In this document: positions 63,422 through 64,000 of the stretch, piece by piece
Layout of the letters: every line of letters starts with the position of its first letter
Numbering within the stretch: position 1 is the stretch's first letter
Source: Azoarcus sp. KH32C
GTDB taxonomy: Bacteria; Pseudomonadota; Gammaproteobacteria; Burkholderiales; Rhodocyclaceae
Assembly (NCBI RefSeq): GCF_000349945.1
Contig: NC_020516.1
Coordinates: 3,658,001-3,722,000, forward strand
DNA: 64,000 nucleotides
Reading direction: 5' to 3'
The notes under the pieces: generated by a model
What the model was told of the DNA's origin: nothing
Seen by the model: the letters and a program-made list of their open reading frames with translations, nothing else
Database searches by the model: none
Translations under genes and position numbers: made by a program

Positions 63422-64000
63422 TCAGGGCCGGTACGGGTGATGCTCGCGCCAGTGACGCGCGATATCGACACGCCGGCACACCCACACGCGGTCGTGCTTC
63501 TCGATGTGGTCGAGGAAGCGCTGCAGCGCGCGGAAACGCCCCGGGCGTCCGAGCAGGCGGCAGTGCATGCCGACGGACATCATCGCCGGACGCTCGTCGC
63601 CTTCGGCGTACATCACGTCGAAGGCGTCGCGCAGGTATTCGAAGAACTCGTCGCCGTGCGAGAAACCCTGTGGCAGCGCGAAGCGCATGTCGTTGGTGTC
63701 GAGGGTATAGGGGACGATCAGCTGCGGCACGGTCTCGCCGTCGGTCTTCTGCACCTCCATCCAGAACGGCAGGTCGTCGCCGTAGTAGTCCGAGTCGTAG
63801 AGGAAACCGCCGTAGTCGGCGACGAGGCGCCGCGTGTTGGGGGAGTCGCGGCCCGTGTACCAGCCCAGGGCGCGCTGCCCGGTCAGACGTTCGATGATCT
63901 CCATGCCGATGCGCAGATGCTCGCGCTCGGTGGCCTCGTCGACGTTCTGGTAGTGGATCCAGCGCCAGCCGTGGCCAGCGATCTCGTGGCCGAGTTCGCG
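63422..64000 (-). CDS. puuE: PuuE-type allantoinase / polysaccharide-deacetylase-fold protein (C-terminal part)
   Basis: The 193 visible residues run to the stop at 63422; the N-terminus is beyond the window. HEIAGHGWRWIHYQNVDEATEREHL at the cut and TRRLVADYGGFLYDSDYYGDDLPFW are characteristic of PuuE, the cofactor-free allantoinase of the polysaccharide-deacetylase fold. The C-terminal MSVGMHCRLLGRPGRFRALQRFLDHI is also typical. It suggests purine (allantoin) degradation genes to the right. A related deacetylase is less likely. Confidence 0.88.
   Translation of the reverse strand, partial: RELGHEIAGHGWRWIHYQNVDEATEREHLRIGMEIIERLTGQRALGWYTGRDSPNTRRLVADYGGFLYDSDYYGDDLPFWMEVQKTDGETVPQLIVPYTLDTNDMRFALPQGFSHGDEFFEYLRDAFDVMYAEGDERPAMMSVGMHCRLLGRPGRFRALQRFLDHIEKHDRVWVCRRVDIARHWREHHPYRP

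Overview
The window is high-GC DNA with dense bacterial gene packing. The gene set (leucine and histidine catabolism, a 3-hydroxybutyrate oligomer hydrolase, many two-component and cyclic-di-GMP proteins, a DUF3422 protein, MXKDX-repeat proteins) suggests a betaproteobacterium of the Rhodocyclales (Azoarcus/Aromatoleum/Thauera type). That placement is inferred from gene content and protein style; no rRNA, tRNA, CRISPR array, insertion sequence or phage gene was seen.

Region 1 (1-10.6 kb) is a minus-strand leucine/isovalerate operon: isovaleryl-CoA dehydrogenase (liuA), both methylcrotonyl-CoA carboxylase subunits (liuB, liuD), an acyl-CoA ligase, a glutathione-transferase-like protein and acetoacetyl-CoA synthetase, with a divergent AraC-type regulator. 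The hydratase (liuC) and HMG-CoA lyase (liuE) are not here. Region 2 (10.6-15.7 kb) holds a lipocalin-like secreted protein, a DUF3422 protein, a small unknown protein, a LysR regulator, ornithine cyclodeaminase and a divergent AsnC/Lrp regulator.

Region 3 (15.7-27.3 kb) is the histidine utilisation locus. hutIGUH follows a sigma-70 promoter whose -10 is covered by a perfect HutC-type palindrome. The hutC repressor gene lies downstream, separated from hutH by three signalling genes: a histidine kinase whose phospho-acceptor His reads Asp, a periplasmic amino-acid-type binding protein and an intact paralogous kinase. Region 4 (27.4-30.6 kb) encodes E1-alpha, E1-beta and E2 of a 2-oxo-acid dehydrogenase (branched-chain type likely), closed by a strong terminator.

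Region 5 (30.7-40 kb) is mixed: an alpha/beta hydrolase, a C_GCAxxG_C_C protein, a VOC protein, a cytochrome b/molybdopterin oxidoreductase pair with two Met/Lys-rich small secreted proteins, a patatin, a HigB/HigA-like toxin-antitoxin pair, an HExxH protein and the 3HB-oligomer hydrolase.

Region 6 (40-57 kb) is a signalling island with two HD-GYP output modules of parallel design. One is a minus-strand operon: pseudo-receiver, TonB-dependent receptor, YfiR, hybrid kinase, HD-GYP regulator. The other is plus-strand: PhnD-like binding protein, hybrid kinase, HD-GYP regulator. Between them lie a NarL-type two-component pair and a GT39-like membrane protein. Each HD-GYP module appears to couple an envelope ligand sensor to cyclic-di-GMP breakdown.

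Region 7 (57-64 kb) contains a four-gene operon (cupredoxin, LolA-like, SRPBCC, membrane protein), a split chromate-transporter pair, an aldehyde dehydrogenase, a small unknown protein, RidA, a DHFR/RibD-fold protein and the 3' part of a PuuE-type allantoinase running off the right edge.
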